DNA of 64,000 nt from Hymenobacter sp. APR13 (GCF_000737515.1 NZ_CP006587.1:682001-746000); one strand, 5' to 3'; positions 8,484 through 17,475 are shown, counted from the first letter of the stretch. The notes: generated from the sequence alone by a model not told the origin. Program-made: numbers and translations.

Positions 8484-9677
8484 ATGCACATCTTCGTCAT
8501 CAACTCCGGCAGTAGCTCGCTGAAGTACCAACTATTTCGCTGGCCGCAGGAGCAGCCGCTGGCCCGCGGGCTGGTGGAGCGCATCGGCTTGCCCGATGGC
8601 CAGCTCACGCACACCACCCTGCTGCCCGATGGCCGGGAGCACACCGAACGCCACACCCTGCCCATCCCCGACCACCGCACCGGCCTGGAGGAGGCCATGC
8701 GCCTGCTCACCGACCCCGAAACCGGCGTTTTGCCCGATCCCGCCGACGTACAGCTGGTGGGCCACCGCGCCGTGCACGGCGGCGAGGAATTCCGGGAGCC
8801 GACACTGGTAACGCCGGAGGTGAAGGCCCGCATCCGGGAGCTGTTTCCGCTGGCCCCGCTGCACAACCCGGCCAACCTGCTGGGCATGGAAGTGGCCGAG
8901 CAGCTGTTTCCGCAGGCCCGGCAAGTGGTAGTGTTCGACACGGCCTTCCATAGCACGTTGCCGCCCCATGCCTACCGCTTCGCGCTGCCCGAGGAGCTGT
9001 ACACCCGGCACGGGCTGCGCGCCTACGGCTTCCACGGCACCAGCCACCAGTTTGTGAGCCGCGAAACCCTGCGCTACCTGGGCCAGCCCGACGCCCGCGT
9101 GATTACGGTGCACCTGGGCAACGGCTGCAGCATGACCGCCACCGTAGCCGGCCGCGCCGTGGATACCAGCATGGGCTTCGGCCCGATGAACGGGCTGGTG
9201 ATGGGCACCCGCGCCGGTGACACCGACCAGGCCGTCATTTTCCACCTGGTAGAGCAGTTGGGCTACTCGCTCGACGACGTCAAGAACCTGCTCAACAAGG
9301 AAAGCGGCATGCTCGGCCTCACCGGCCACAGCGACATGCGCGACATTACGCGCCAACTCAACGAAGGCGACCCGCGCGCCCGCCTCGCCTACGACCTCTA
9401 CGCCCACCGCATCAAGAAGTACCTCGGCAGCTTCTTGGCCGTCCTCAACGGAGCCGATGCCGTGGTGTTTACGGGCGGCGTGGGCGAAAACGACGCGCTG
9501 GTGCGCCAGCTGGTGTGCGCCAACCTGGACTTCCTGGGCATCCAGCTCGATGAAACCGAAAACGCCCGCCGCGCCCCTGGCATCCGGGAGTTGTCGGCAG
9601 CCGGCAGCCGGGTGCGGGTGCTGGTAGTGCCCACCAACGAGGAGCTGGAAATTGCGCGGCTTTGCGCGGCCGTATAA
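8484..9677 (+). CDS. ackA: Acetate kinase
   Basis: Interconverts acetyl-phosphate + ADP and acetate + ATP in the cytoplasm. The 397 residues show the acetokinase signatures in order: FVINSGSSSLKYQLF at the N-terminus (signature 1), VGHRAVHGGEEF, FDTAFHSTLPPHAYRFALP, AYGFHGTSHQFVS (signature 2), HLGNGCSMTA, DTSMGFGPMNGLVMGTRAGD, and FTGGVGENDALVR. Length is normal. It completes the Pta-AckA pathway with the gene at 4037, although an orphan gene and a DUF808 gene lie between them. A perfect 39-nt inverted repeat follows the stop. Confidence 0.96.
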   Translation: MHIFVINSGSSSLKYQLFRWPQEQPLARGLVERIGLPDGQLTHTTLLPDGREHTERHTLPIPDHRTGLEEAMRLLTDPETGVLPDPADVQLVGHRAVHGGEEFREPTLVTPEVKARIRELFPLAPLHNPANLLGMEVAEQLFPQARQVVVFDTAFHSTLPPHAYRFALPEELYTRHGLRAYGFHGTSHQFVSRETLRYLGQPDARVITVHLGNGCSMTATVAGRAVDTSMGFGPMNGLVMGTRAGDTDQAVIFHLVEQLGYSLDDVKNLLNKESGMLGLTGHSDMRDITRQLNEGDPRARLAYDLYAHRIKKYLGSFLAVLNGADAVVFTGGVGENDALVRQLVCANLDFLGIQLDETENARRAPGIRELSAAGSRVRVLVVPTNEELEIARLCAAV

Positions 9678-9690
9678 TGGTATAGCCGCC

Positions 9691-9818
9691 CCGGTCCGGC
9701 GGCTCTTTCAGCCGTCGGGCCGGTCGTCGTCAGAACGGTACGGCCACTGCACTTTATCGGCTACCCTGCCTCGTTCACGCGACGACCGGCCCGACGGCTG
9801 AAAGAGCCGCCGGACCGG
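9691..9818. repeat. Perfect 39-nt inverted repeat
   Basis: Arms 9691-9729 and 9780-9818 are exact reverse complements around a 50-nt spacer. The element lies between the convergent ends of ackA and a minus-strand gene, where it may stop transcription from both sides. Confidence 0.9.
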
Positions 9819-9827
9819 AGCCGGTTG

Positions 9828-10289
9828 CTACTGCCGGGCGTGCACCAGACTATCGTATTTTTCGTGCAGGCGCTTGGGTATTGGGTGCAGCAGGAAATTT
9901 CCACGCTCCGTTGCTAGTGTCAGGTGCTGAGGGCCGCTTTTGCTGACAGCCACTATGGAGTATTTGCCCTGTTCACTGCGCAACAGGTTCAACCGGCTGC
10001 GGGTGTCCTGCCGGTTCCATTGCTGAATCAGGGCTTGTAGCTGACAGCTGTCGGGAATCCATGAATTGCCCAGTTGCTTTTGAAAGCGCAGGGCGCTGAA
10101 GAAGCTCATATCCGGAAAGCAGGCTATGACGTTTGACTGGGGAGGCGTCACGACGATTTCAGCCGGCACTTCCAGGGTGCCTCTTCTGCTCCACTCGTAG
10201 CCGGAGGCAATAATGCCGGTGCCTACTCCCAGGACAAACAGCAGAGGATACCCTGCCCAGAGAGGCACAGGACTTTTGAATTTAGTCAT
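9828..10289 (-). CDS. Small membrane-anchored protein of unknown function
   Basis: The 153-residue product has one N-terminal hydrophobic segment (YPLLFVLGVGTGIIASGYEW) and a soluble domain after it; I recognise no family. I chose the ATG at 10287-10289. It overlaps the last 8 nt of the gene upstream on the same strand, which suggests translational coupling; a start at 10322 would overlap more. The two genes therefore probably form an operon of paired small envelope proteins. The soluble part has two cysteines (VIACFPD and PDSCQLQ) that could form a disulfide outside the cytoplasm. Confidence 0.65.
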   Translation of the reverse strand: MTKFKSPVPLWAGYPLLFVLGVGTGIIASGYEWSRRGTLEVPAEIVVTPPQSNVIACFPDMSFFSALRFQKQLGNSWIPDSCQLQALIQQWNRQDTRSRLNLLRSEQGKYSIVAVSKSGPQHLTLATERGNFLLHPIPKRLHEKYDSLVHARQ

Positions 10290-10845
10290 GGATGGTTGAG
10301 GGCTTGGCAAACAATTTTCCACGCAGTTCCTGGAATATGTCTTTCCCTGAACTCGAAAAGCTGAGTGCCGCAGGTTCCTCTCCTAGGACTGGAAGATAGA
10401 CCACGTACGCATTGCCATTCATCATGTCATACAGCTGCCTGGCCTGTAGGCTGGCAGGCACAAAATCTTGAATATACCGTAGCACGGCAGCTTCCTGGGA
10501 GGAGGTCAGTGGCTGGCGTTTATGCAGCAGAAACTTTCTGTCTGTCCGGGAGGAACATTCCGTTGAGTCTACCCAGTATTCTGCCAGAAAGGGACGCTTG
10601 ATTTTTATCATTTCCTCGTAGCCTATCTCCTGATGATCTACCTCTTCCTGATACACCTTAATCATTTCGCGGTGCCCACCCCACTCCCCACACCCGGCAT
10701 ACCCAACCTGTATGCGGATTGTGTCTTGATATCTGATGTTGGGTAAGCCCTGCAAAGTGTGGGCGGGCGTCGGAAGCAGCTTCGGCAACAGCACAAACGC
10801 CGCGCACACCAGCACAAACAAAACGGGAACTACCTTCTGGAGCAT
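10282..10845 (-). CDS. Small membrane-anchored protein of unknown function, first gene of a pair
   Basis: The 187-residue product starts with a hydrophobic segment (VVPVLFVLVCAAFVLLPKLL) that would anchor it in the inner membrane or be a signal peptide. The soluble part contains YAGCGEWGGHREMIKVY and VDSTECSSRTDRKFLLHK. It has no family I can name. The stop overlaps the start of the next gene by 8 nt. A TACCTTGG sequence at 10865-10872 on the minus strand resembles the Bacteroidota -7 box and sits 19 nt before the ATG. Confidence 0.65.
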   Translation of the reverse strand: MLQKVVPVLFVLVCAAFVLLPKLLPTPAHTLQGLPNIRYQDTIRIQVGYAGCGEWGGHREMIKVYQEEVDHQEIGYEEMIKIKRPFLAEYWVDSTECSSRTDRKFLLHKRQPLTSSQEAAVLRYIQDFVPASLQARQLYDMMNGNAYVVYLPVLGEEPAALSFSSSGKDIFQELRGKLFAKPSTIHD

Positions 10846-10953
10846 AGCGGGGCCTGATTACGCGCCAAGGTAAGCGGCAACACGATTCCTTCTGTCTTCT
10901 CCCCCCGCAACCTGCTACCTTCGCTACCCGGCCTTGGCGCGCTACGCAACTCT

Positions 10954-13074
10954 GTGGCGCTTGCCGGGGTTCTTAGCCTGCTCACCCGCTATTTCCGTCT
11001 TTTGATTTCTATAGCTGCTTCTCCCTGGTTGATTTTGCCGTGCCTGCTGGCGGGCGCGGCCTATGCGGCGCTGCTCTACTCGGCCAAGGCGCCCTGGAGC
11101 CGTCGCCTGAACTACGGGCTGGCGGCGCTGCGCTTCGTGGTGGTGAGCTTCCTGAGCTTCCTGCTCCTCTCGCCATTCCTCAATACCACGACCACCACCA
11201 CCGAGAAACCCACCATCGTACTGGCCATCGACAACTCGCAGTCGGTGGCGCTGTTCACGCCCAAGCCGGTGCTGAGCCAGGCCACCGGCGGGCTACGGCA
11301 ACTGGCCGCCGCCCTGCAGGCCAAGGGCTTCACGGTGGAAACCCGCCCGCTGGCCGGCCCGGCACGCGCTGCCGATTCCTTACGCTTCACGGCCCCGGCC
11401 ACCGACCTCAACGCCCTGCTGAGCGGCATCCAGGAAAGCTACGATGGCCGCAACCTGGCCGGCGTGGTGCTGGCCTCCGATGGTATCGTGAACCAGGGCC
11501 AGTCACCGACTTTCGCGGAGTTCCGGTTCCCGATTTACAGCCTGGCCCTCGGCGACACGGTGCCGAAGAAGGATTTGAGCTTGCCCGCCCTCACCTACAA
11601 CCGGGTGGCCTTCAGCGGCAACCGCTTCCCCCTCGAAGCCGACCTCACCTACGATGGGTTTGCAGGCGGTGCAGCCGTGGTGCAGCTGCGCGAAAACGGC
11701 CGCGTACTCCAGACCCGGCGCGTGGCGCTGCCCGCGGGCCAGCGGCGCACCAAGGTGGCCTTCACGGTGGTGGCTCCTGCCCCCGGCAAGCGCCGCTACG
11801 AGGTGGTGGTAGAGCGCCAGGCCGGCGAATTCACGGCCCTCAACAACAGCAAGTTTGCCTACATCGAGGTGGTGAAAGGCAAGCTGCGGGTGCTGCTGGC
11901 CGGCGCCGCCCCCCACCCCGACCTCAAGGCCCTGCGCGCCGCCATCCAGGGCAACGACAACTTCGACCTTGTCACCTACCTGCCCGGCATCAGCCCGCTG
12001 AAAGCCGGCCAGGACTACGATGTGGCCATTTTGCACCAGTTGCCGGCCCGCTCCGGCGTGGGAGCCGAGGTGCTGGCCGAGGTGCGCCGCCGCCGCACTC
12101 CGGCCTTGTACGTGCTGGGCGCGCAGTCTGATTTCCCGGCGTACAACGCCCTCAGCACCGGCCTCACGGTGCAGCCCCGCGGCTCCCAGACCGACGACGT
12201 GACGCCCACGCTCAACCCGGCTTTCTCGCGCTTCACTTTTGAAGAAGACGCCCTGCGCCGCTTTGCTGCCTACCCGCCCGCCCCGGTGCCGTTCGGCGAC
12301 TACCGGCTGGGCGGCGGCGCCGAAGCTGCGCTTTGGCAGCAGGTGGGCCGGGTGCGCACCCAGAAGCCGCTGCTGGTCTTCGGGGGCACGCCGCAGCAGC
12401 GCCAGGCCACCCTGCTCACCGAGGGCAGCTGGCAGTGGCGCCTGCAGGAAGCCGTGGAGCACGACGACCGGCCCGAAGCCTACGACCGGCTAGTGAACCG
12501 CACGCTGCAGCTGCTCACCCAAAACGCCAACAAGAAGCGCCTCGACGTGTATCCCACCCAGGACGCCTTCAGCTCGCAGGACGACGTGACCTTCGCGGCC
12601 GAAACCTATAACACCATCTTCGAGCGCATCTACGGCCAGCAAATCACGCTCACCCTCACCGACGAGCAGCAGAAAACCCGCACCTTCACCTACACTACCA
12701 CCGAAGACGGCGCCCCGCTGCACCTGGGCGCGCTGCCCGGCGGCCTCTACCGCTACGTGGCCCGCGCCACCCTCTCGGGCCAGCCGCAGCAGGACCGCGG
12801 CGAGGTGCTGGTGCAAGAGCAGCAGCTTGAAGCCCTGCAAAGCCGCGCCGACCACAACCTGCTCTACCAGCTGGCCCGCCGCAGCAACTCGCGCCTCTAC
12901 TTCCCGCAGCAGTTTCAGCAGCTGACGGATGATATTCTGAAGGCCGACTACAAGCCCGTCATCTACTCGCAGGAAGACCTGAAGGACCTGATTAATCTGA
13001 AGTGGCTGTTTTTTGTGCTGCTGGCGCTGGCCACGCTGGAATGGGCCATCCGCAAGTATTCCGGTGGCGTGTAA
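10954..13074 (+). CDS. Large membrane protein with von Willebrand factor A-like domain
   Basis: The 706-residue protein has two N-terminal transmembrane helices (around residues 25-45 and 55-75), then a VWA-like domain starting at TIVLAIDNSQSVALF, whose DNSQS fits the D-x-S-x-S metal site; VVLASDGIVNQG is the later VWA strand. Two immunoglobulin-like regions follow (about 190-310), a flavodoxin/amidotransferase-like segment (KLRVLLAGAAPHPDLKAL), and a last helix near the C-terminus (WLFFVLLALATLEWAIRKY). Proteins of this layout occur widely in Cytophagales but have no proven function; kinship to the Bat/aerotolerance VWA proteins is likely. Start is GTG, with TACCTTCG 30 nt upstream. Confidence 0.8.
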   Translation: MALAGVLSLLTRYFRLLISIAASPWLILPCLLAGAAYAALLYSAKAPWSRRLNYGLAALRFVVVSFLSFLLLSPFLNTTTTTTEKPTIVLAIDNSQSVALFTPKPVLSQATGGLRQLAAALQAKGFTVETRPLAGPARAADSLRFTAPATDLNALLSGIQESYDGRNLAGVVLASDGIVNQGQSPTFAEFRFPIYSLALGDTVPKKDLSLPALTYNRVAFSGNRFPLEADLTYDGFAGGAAVVQLRENGRVLQTRRVALPAGQRRTKVAFTVVAPAPGKRRYEVVVERQAGEFTALNNSKFAYIEVVKGKLRVLLAGAAPHPDLKALRAAIQGNDNFDLVTYLPGISPLKAGQDYDVAILHQLPARSGVGAEVLAEVRRRRTPALYVLGAQSDFPAYNALSTGLTVQPRGSQTDDVTPTLNPAFSRFTFEEDALRRFAAYPPAPVPFGDYRLGGGAEAALWQQVGRVRTQKPLLVFGGTPQQRQATLLTEGSWQWRLQEAVEHDDRPEAYDRLVNRTLQLLTQNANKKRLDVYPTQDAFSSQDDVTFAAETYNTIFERIYGQQITLTLTDEQQKTRTFTYTTTEDGAPLHLGALPGGLYRYVARATLSGQPQQDRGEVLVQEQQLEALQSRADHNLLYQLARRSNSRLYFPQQFQQLTDDILKADYKPVIYSQEDLKDLINLKWLFFVLLALATLEWAIRKYSGGV

Positions 13075-13087
13075 TGATTTGAACGGT

Positions 13088-13185
13088 GTAGAGACGCAAT
13101 ATTTTGCGTCTCGTCGTTGAATGGTCTGCGTCCTGTCTCCGGAACAACATCACCAACGACGAGACGCAAAATATTGCGTCTCTAC
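13088..13185. repeat. Perfect 32-nt inverted repeat
   Basis: Arms 13088-13119 and 13154-13185 are exact reverse complements with a 34-nt spacer. Each arm also contains an inner palindrome-like core (GAGACGCAATATTTTGCGTCTC), so each arm can fold alone. It lies 33 nt upstream of the rluE promoter box. Confidence 0.9.
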
Positions 13186-13217
13186 TTCATTGTAATCTCT
13201 GGCGTAATAATGCGTGG

Positions 13218-13225
13218 TACCTTTG
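13218..13225 (+). promoter_or_regulatory. Bacteroidota -7 element of the rluE-type gene
   Basis: TACCTTTG, an exact TAnnTTTG match, is 4 nt before the ATG at 13230 (TACCTTTGCGCCATG). The same 15 bases occur before the MFS gene at 53196. Predicted mRNA start coincides with the start codon. Confidence 0.65.
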
Positions 13226-13229
13226 CGCC

Positions 13230-14150
13230 ATGCGTTACATTCTGCTCAACAAGCCCTACGAAGTCCTCACCCAGTTCACCGACGAAGCCGGGCGCAAAAC
13301 GCTCAAGGATTTCGTGGCCGTGCCCGACATCTACCCGGTTGGCCGGCTGGACTACGACTCCGAAGGCCTCGTGCTGCTCACCGACGACAAGCAGCTGCAG
13401 CACCGCCTGTCGGAGCCGCGCTTCAAGGTGCCGAAAACGTACTGGGTGCAGGTGGAAGGCATTCCGACCGAGGCCGCGCTGGAAAACCTGCGCCGCGGCG
13501 TCGACCTGAAAACCGGCTACACCAGCCCGGCCGAGGTGGCGCTGCTGCCGGAAGCGCCCGAGTTGTGGGAACGCAGCAAGCCGGTGCGCTTCCGGGCCGC
13601 CATCCCCACCAGCTGGGTACAAGTCCGGATTTCGCAGGGCATGAACCGGCAGGTGCGCAAGATGACGGCCGCTGTGGGCTACCCCACCCTGCGCCTCGTG
13701 CGCGCCAGCATCGCCGACCTGGCCGTAGCCCAGCTGCAGCCCGGCCAGTGGCGCGAGCTGACCGAAGCCGAAGTGCAGGCCCTGCGCGAAGACATGGCCG
13801 CCCAGACGGCCGCCGCCGGCACCTACAAGCCCACCACCAAAACCTCGGAATACTGGCCCGGCGGCGTACGCCCGGCCAACAGCAAAACCGGCCAGAACAG
13901 CGCAGGCGGCTACAATCGGGGCGGCTTCGGCGGCCAGGGCGGTACTAAAGCCGGCGCTGCCGATGGGCGCGCCGCCGGCAGCCGCGGGGCAGGCCGACCG
14001 GGCACGTTCAGCGCCAAGCCTTCCAACGGCAAGCCCAAAAACGCCTCGCCCGGCAAAACCGGCAGCAAGCCCGGCCCAAAATCGGCGGGGCGGGGCACGG
14101 CGGGCCGCAAGCCCGGCCCGGCCGGTGGCGGCCGTAGCAGCCGCGGCTAG
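13230..14150 (+). CDS. rluE: Pseudouridine synthase, RluE type, with basic low-complexity tail
   Basis: Residues 1 to about 190 are an RsuA/RluE-family pseudouridine synthase: MRYILLNKPYEVLTQF, the catalytic-aspartate loop PVGRLDYDSEGLVLLTDD, KTYWVQVEG, and GMNRQVRKMTAAVGYPTLRL. There is no N-terminal S4 domain, as in RluE, which modifies U2457 of 23S rRNA. Residues about 195-306 are unusual: over 100 residues rich in Gly, Arg, Lys, Ala and Pro (GGFGGQGG, then repeats of KPGP/AGR), probably disordered and RNA-binding. I chose the ATG at 13230 because of the promoter box 4 nt upstream; the longer frame would start inside the foldback repeat. Confidence 0.88.
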   Translation: MRYILLNKPYEVLTQFTDEAGRKTLKDFVAVPDIYPVGRLDYDSEGLVLLTDDKQLQHRLSEPRFKVPKTYWVQVEGIPTEAALENLRRGVDLKTGYTSPAEVALLPEAPELWERSKPVRFRAAIPTSWVQVRISQGMNRQVRKMTAAVGYPTLRLVRASIADLAVAQLQPGQWRELTEAEVQALREDMAAQTAAAGTYKPTTKTSEYWPGGVRPANSKTGQNSAGGYNRGGFGGQGGTKAGAADGRAAGSRGAGRPGTFSAKPSNGKPKNASPGKTGSKPGPKSAGRGTAGRKPGPAGGGRSSRG

Positions 14151-14190
14151 TAGCCGATATTGTCTACTGGGCGTGCTATTAGAGCTAAAG

Positions 14191-14343
14191 CTAGTTCCCC
14201 TCCTTTGGAAAGGAGTGGTTAGGGGTGGTCGATCCTGTCAGAACGGCTTTATTAGATCTAACTCTAGTAAACCGTCCACCGATCATCAACCACCCCTAGC
14301 CCTCGCCGCTTGATGCGCGGAACTTTCCAAGGAGGGGAACTAG
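14191..14343. repeat. Long imperfect inverted repeat
   Basis: Outer arms 14191-14212 and 14323-14343 pair over 21 nt with one bulged T. Inner stretches (GTTAGGGGTGGTCGAT and the complementary ATCAACCACCCCTAGCC) extend the stem. The element fills the gap between the rluE-type gene and the hydrolase gene. Confidence 0.8.
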
Positions 14344-14363
14344 TCTTAGCGCTAGCTTTACAT

Positions 14364-15314
14364 ATGCCCCCTATCCTAAAGCGGCTCCTCGTCTGCTTCT
14401 TGCTGGCAGCCCTATCCCTAAACGCCGTGGCATTTTTCCATGCCTGGCGCTTCACGCATTTCACCACTGAAACCGGCTCCCACACCGATAACCCGGAGCA
14501 GCTGACGGCGCTGCAGAAAGTGGGGATTCTGCTCACGGGTATCAAAAACCCGAAGCCCGTCAACCAGCAGCGGCCAGCTTTTCCGTACCGTACGGTGTAC
14601 CTCAGCAGCCCCAACGGCCGGCTGGAAACCTGGTACGCTACGGTGCCCCGGGCGCGCGGCACCGTGGCCCTGTTTCATGGCTACACCAGTTGCAAAAGCA
14701 AGCTCCTGACCGAAGCCGGCTACTTCCGTAGCCTCGGCTACAACGTGCTGCTCACCGACTTTGCCGGCAACGGCGGCTCCGAAGGCAACGTTTGCACCGT
14801 AGGCCACCATGAGGCCGACGACGTGGCTACGGCCGTGCGCTGGCTGCAGCGGCAACCCGGCCCGGTGTTCGTCTACGCCAACTCCATGGGCGCCGTGGCC
14901 ACACTGCGCGCCGAAGCCGAGCTGGGCGTCCGGCCCGCCGCCAATATCCTGGAGTGCCCCTACGGCTCGATGCTGCAGACCGCGCAAAGCCGCTTCCGCT
15001 CCATGCACGTGCCGCCCTTCCCGATGGCCAACCTGTTGGTGCTGTGGGGTGGCGTGGCCAACGACTTCTGGGCTTTCGACCTCGACGCCACGCGCTACGC
15101 CGCCCAAGTCAGCACGCCCACCCTGCTGCTCTGGGGCGCCGCCGACCCGCGCGTGACCCGCCCGGAAACCGACGCCATTTTCGCGGCATTACAGGGTCCC
15201 AAGCAGCGGCAGGATTTTGTGGGTTCTGGCCACGAGCCGTACTGGTGGAAGCATAAGGCACTTTGGGAGCATACGGTGGCCCGCTGGTGTAGCCGCCACG
15301 CACCGGTTCGTTGA
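14364..15314 (+). CDS. Alpha/beta hydrolase, serine aminopeptidase S33-like
   Basis: The 316-residue protein has an N-terminal hydrophobic helix (LLVCFLLAALSLNAVAFFH), so it is probably anchored or exported. The alpha/beta-hydrolase core shows the oxyanion segment VALFHGYTSCKSKLL, the nucleophile elbow YANSMGAVAT with Ser about residue 174 (the usual Gly before the Ser dipeptide is Ala here), the acid in LLLWGAADPRV and the histidine in GSGHEPYW. Substrate unknown; esterase or acyl-peptide hydrolase activity is possible. The ATG at 14364 is preferred because the upstream frame reads through the foldback repeat. Confidence 0.83.
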   Translation: MPPILKRLLVCFLLAALSLNAVAFFHAWRFTHFTTETGSHTDNPEQLTALQKVGILLTGIKNPKPVNQQRPAFPYRTVYLSSPNGRLETWYATVPRARGTVALFHGYTSCKSKLLTEAGYFRSLGYNVLLTDFAGNGGSEGNVCTVGHHEADDVATAVRWLQRQPGPVFVYANSMGAVATLRAEAELGVRPAANILECPYGSMLQTAQSRFRSMHVPPFPMANLLVLWGGVANDFWAFDLDATRYAAQVSTPTLLLWGAADPRVTRPETDAIFAALQGPKQRQDFVGSGHEPYWWKHKALWEHTVARWCSRHAPVR

Positions 15315-15442
15315 GCGCGCCGGCGGCCGTCACCACTGGGTACCCGAGCCAGTTGCGGCGGCGGGCAAGGAACGGAAGAAAACGCTGCCCGGCGAGGCGC
15401 AGCCGTTTAAGAAAGTGCCGGCAGTGAAATTGTCATCCGCTT

Positions 15443-15484
15443 CACAAAAAAAGCTCTGCCGACGTCGACAGGGCTTTTTTTGTG
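15443..15484. terminator. Bidirectional terminator between hydrolase and CPBP genes
   Basis: A hairpin AAAGCTCTGCCGAC/GTCGACAGGGCTTT with seven A on one side and seven T on the other, between two convergent genes, so it can stop both. Confidence 0.85.
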
Positions 15485-15515
15485 CTTTTATACGAGCCGC
15501 AGAAACCGGCCTGAG

Positions 15516-16406
15516 CTACCCTGCCAACACAACCTCGGCGGAGGCAGCGGGCTTGTGGTTCCGGCGTGGAATAATCAGGTTGCGTTTGGCTTTTTGCTGC
15601 AGCAGCGCGGCGGCCAGTAGCAGCAGCAACACGGCCTGGAAGCTGGCCTCCGGCCCAAACGCGCCCCCGGTTAGCAGCGGATGCCCCATTAGGTTGGTGG
15701 TGAGCAGGCTGCTGGTTTTTTCATTGCCGGAAGTCACGGCCCCAAAAATGCCCGACTGCACAAAATTCCAGGCGAAGTGAATGGCAATGGGCAACCACAG
15801 GTTGCGGGTAGCCACGTAGGCTAAGCCGAACACCGCCCCGGCCACCACCACACACAGTCCCGACAACAGCGTACTGCCCGGATTGGCCAGGTGCAGCAGT
15901 CCGAAAACGAGTGCTGAAATGGCCAGGGCCCAGTAGCTACCCAGCTTTTCTTCCGCAATTCTGAACAGGATACCGCGCAGCATCACTTCCTCAAAAATAG
16001 CCACCGAGAAAGCCACCGATAGGGGAATCAGTACGCTGGCCGCCGGCTTCACGGCTACCACCTGCACCTTGCCAAGCAACGCAATTACCAGGATAGTCAG
16101 ACCTTGCAGAACCGCGCCCAGTGCCAGTCCGGTGCCAATAGTCCTGCCCCAGCGGCTCAGCGACAGTTCCGTAACGGCCCGGTGCTCGATGCGCCCGTAG
16201 AAGCTGCGGTAAGTCCAGACTACGGCCGCGGAAGAAATCAGCCCTTTGATGAGGTTGCGGGAGTTTCTGTCGACAGGAAATACATCGAAGAGGTTGGCGG
16301 CGAGCTGTTGGGCCAGGATAAATACCACGAAGCAAACCAGTATGCCACCGAATATTCTGGCTATCGACGTGCTCAATACCCTCTGTTTAAAAGATGCAGC
16401 GCTCAT
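15516..16406 (-). CDS. CPBP-family intramembrane metalloprotease
   Basis: The 296-residue polytopic membrane protein has the three CPBP (CAAX protease/bacteriocin-processing) motifs: the paired glutamates in FEEVMLRGILFR, the histidine in FGLLHLANPG, and the last histidine in HFAWNFVQSG. About seven hydrophobic helices surround them. Bacterial members are Abi-like proteases; physiological substrates are mostly unknown, and immunity to peptides is one proven role in Gram-positives. The ATG at 16404-16406 gives MSAASFKQR; a TTG at 16436 would add 10 residues. Convergent with the hydrolase gene. Confidence 0.88.
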   Translation of the reverse strand: MSAASFKQRVLSTSIARIFGGILVCFVVFILAQQLAANLFDVFPVDRNSRNLIKGLISSAAVVWTYRSFYGRIEHRAVTELSLSRWGRTIGTGLALGAVLQGLTILVIALLGKVQVVAVKPAASVLIPLSVAFSVAIFEEVMLRGILFRIAEEKLGSYWALAISALVFGLLHLANPGSTLLSGLCVVVAGAVFGLAYVATRNLWLPIAIHFAWNFVQSGIFGAVTSGNEKTSSLLTTNLMGHPLLTGGAFGPEASFQAVLLLLLAAALLQQKAKRNLIIPRRNHKPAASAEVVLAG

Positions 16407-16484
16407 GGGAGTACGGGTTAGGGGTTGTTGTGACAAATGTGCCCCTTACCGACGGCCAGAAATAGAATGAAATTAGCCTCCCCT

Positions 16485-16625
16485 TTATTTTTTCACCGCA
16501 CCCGTTTCCTGGTGTTTGGCCGCCGCGCCCGGTTTATCCCGCGCTATCATAAATGCCACGCCGGTGACGCACCACCTTCGTTGCATGACCCCCAGGCGCT
16601 TTAACCACGTAGCCGGGAAGCTCAT
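16485..16625 (-). CDS. Possible 46-residue basic protein or gene remnant
   Basis: A short frame from the ATG at 16623-16625 codes for a basic peptide beginning MSFPATWLKRLGVMQRRW. Many Bacteroidota have small proteins opening with a similar WLK+LGVMxRRW pattern followed by a membrane helix; here the helix region is replaced by a polar tail. It may be a decayed copy of such a gene, or chance. The gap between the CPBP and AraC genes holds nothing else I can name. Confidence 0.25.
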   Translation of the reverse strand: MSFPATWLKRLGVMQRRWCVTGVAFMIARDKPGAAAKHQETGAVKK

Positions 16626-16677
16626 CGGCTCATCAGCCGGGTTGACCCCAGCCGGCTGTTCGCCAGCCGAACGCCCG

Positions 16678-17475
16678 TTACAACTTCCTGAAATCCTTGG
16701 GCAGGAAACGGGTTTGCGCTTTGAACGTCCGGATAAAATGGCTCTGGTCAGCAAAACCGCACTCTAGGGCAACTTCCGTCAGGGAATGAGCCGGCCGGGC
16801 CAGCAGCCCCAGCGAGCGGCTGATCTTTAAGCGCCGCATATACTCGCCGTAGGTGCAGCCAAAGTATCGGGGGAAGTGCTTCGAAATGGAAACCGGACTA
16901 ATACCAAGTGTTGCTGACAGCTGCCCCAAGCCAGGGTTTTCATTCCAACAATCATTCAGCAACTCAAACAAACTACTCACCCATTGCGGGTTGTGCACAA
17001 ACCGTTGCGCAAAATTCGCATCCGCAGCGTAGTCGGCAAGCAGCATCTTGATGGAATCATCCGAAAACGAATCCTTCACCAACGACTCTTTGTACATCCG
17101 CAGAACCAGAAGCTGTGTCTTAACCAAATTAGCAGCACCCTGCTGAAGCTGCTCCTCGGTAATGCCGTGGGTTTTCAGAAAGTATTCATCAAACTCCACA
17201 TTGATGTTTTTCGACGGGAACAGGGTATCCTGATTTAGATGCAGTTCGTCGCTGTGATAGAACAGCACGGAGCCCGGGTGCACGGCGTGGGTTTCGTGCC
17301 GCCTTTTTTCGAGCGTCCCGCCCTTCAGAAACAGCGTGATGTGCGCGTTCTGGTGCGAGTGCCAGTTCTCCGAAACCTTCTTCTTGTACTCCGCCTCAAT
17401 CACCGAAACGCCCTGCCCGCTACTAAACTTGTGTTCGGTAGTGCCCAGATAGGTTTCCTTACTCAGATGATTCAT
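16678..17475 (-). CDS. AraC-family transcriptional regulator
   Basis: The 265 residues split into an N-terminal cupin-like ligand domain (residues about 15-100, with WHSHQNAHITLFLKGG and the HPGSVLFYHSDELH strand pair) and a C-terminal double helix-turn-helix (about 165-265). The latter shows LGISPVSISKHFPRYFG, YMRRLKISRSLGLL, and the family signature VALECGFADQSHFIRTFKA. It should bind DNA in response to a small molecule; target and ligand are unknown. The gene is divergent from dnaK with 449 bp between starts. Alternatives within the family (e.g. sugar or stress regulators) cannot be separated. Confidence 0.88.
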   Translation of the reverse strand: MNHLSKETYLGTTEHKFSSGQGVSVIEAEYKKKVSENWHSHQNAHITLFLKGGTLEKRRHETHAVHPGSVLFYHSDELHLNQDTLFPSKNINVEFDEYFLKTHGITEEQLQQGAANLVKTQLLVLRMYKESLVKDSFSDDSIKMLLADYAADANFAQRFVHNPQWVSSLFELLNDCWNENPGLGQLSATLGISPVSISKHFPRYFGCTYGEYMRRLKISRSLGLLARPAHSLTEVALECGFADQSHFIRTFKAQTRFLPKDFRKL

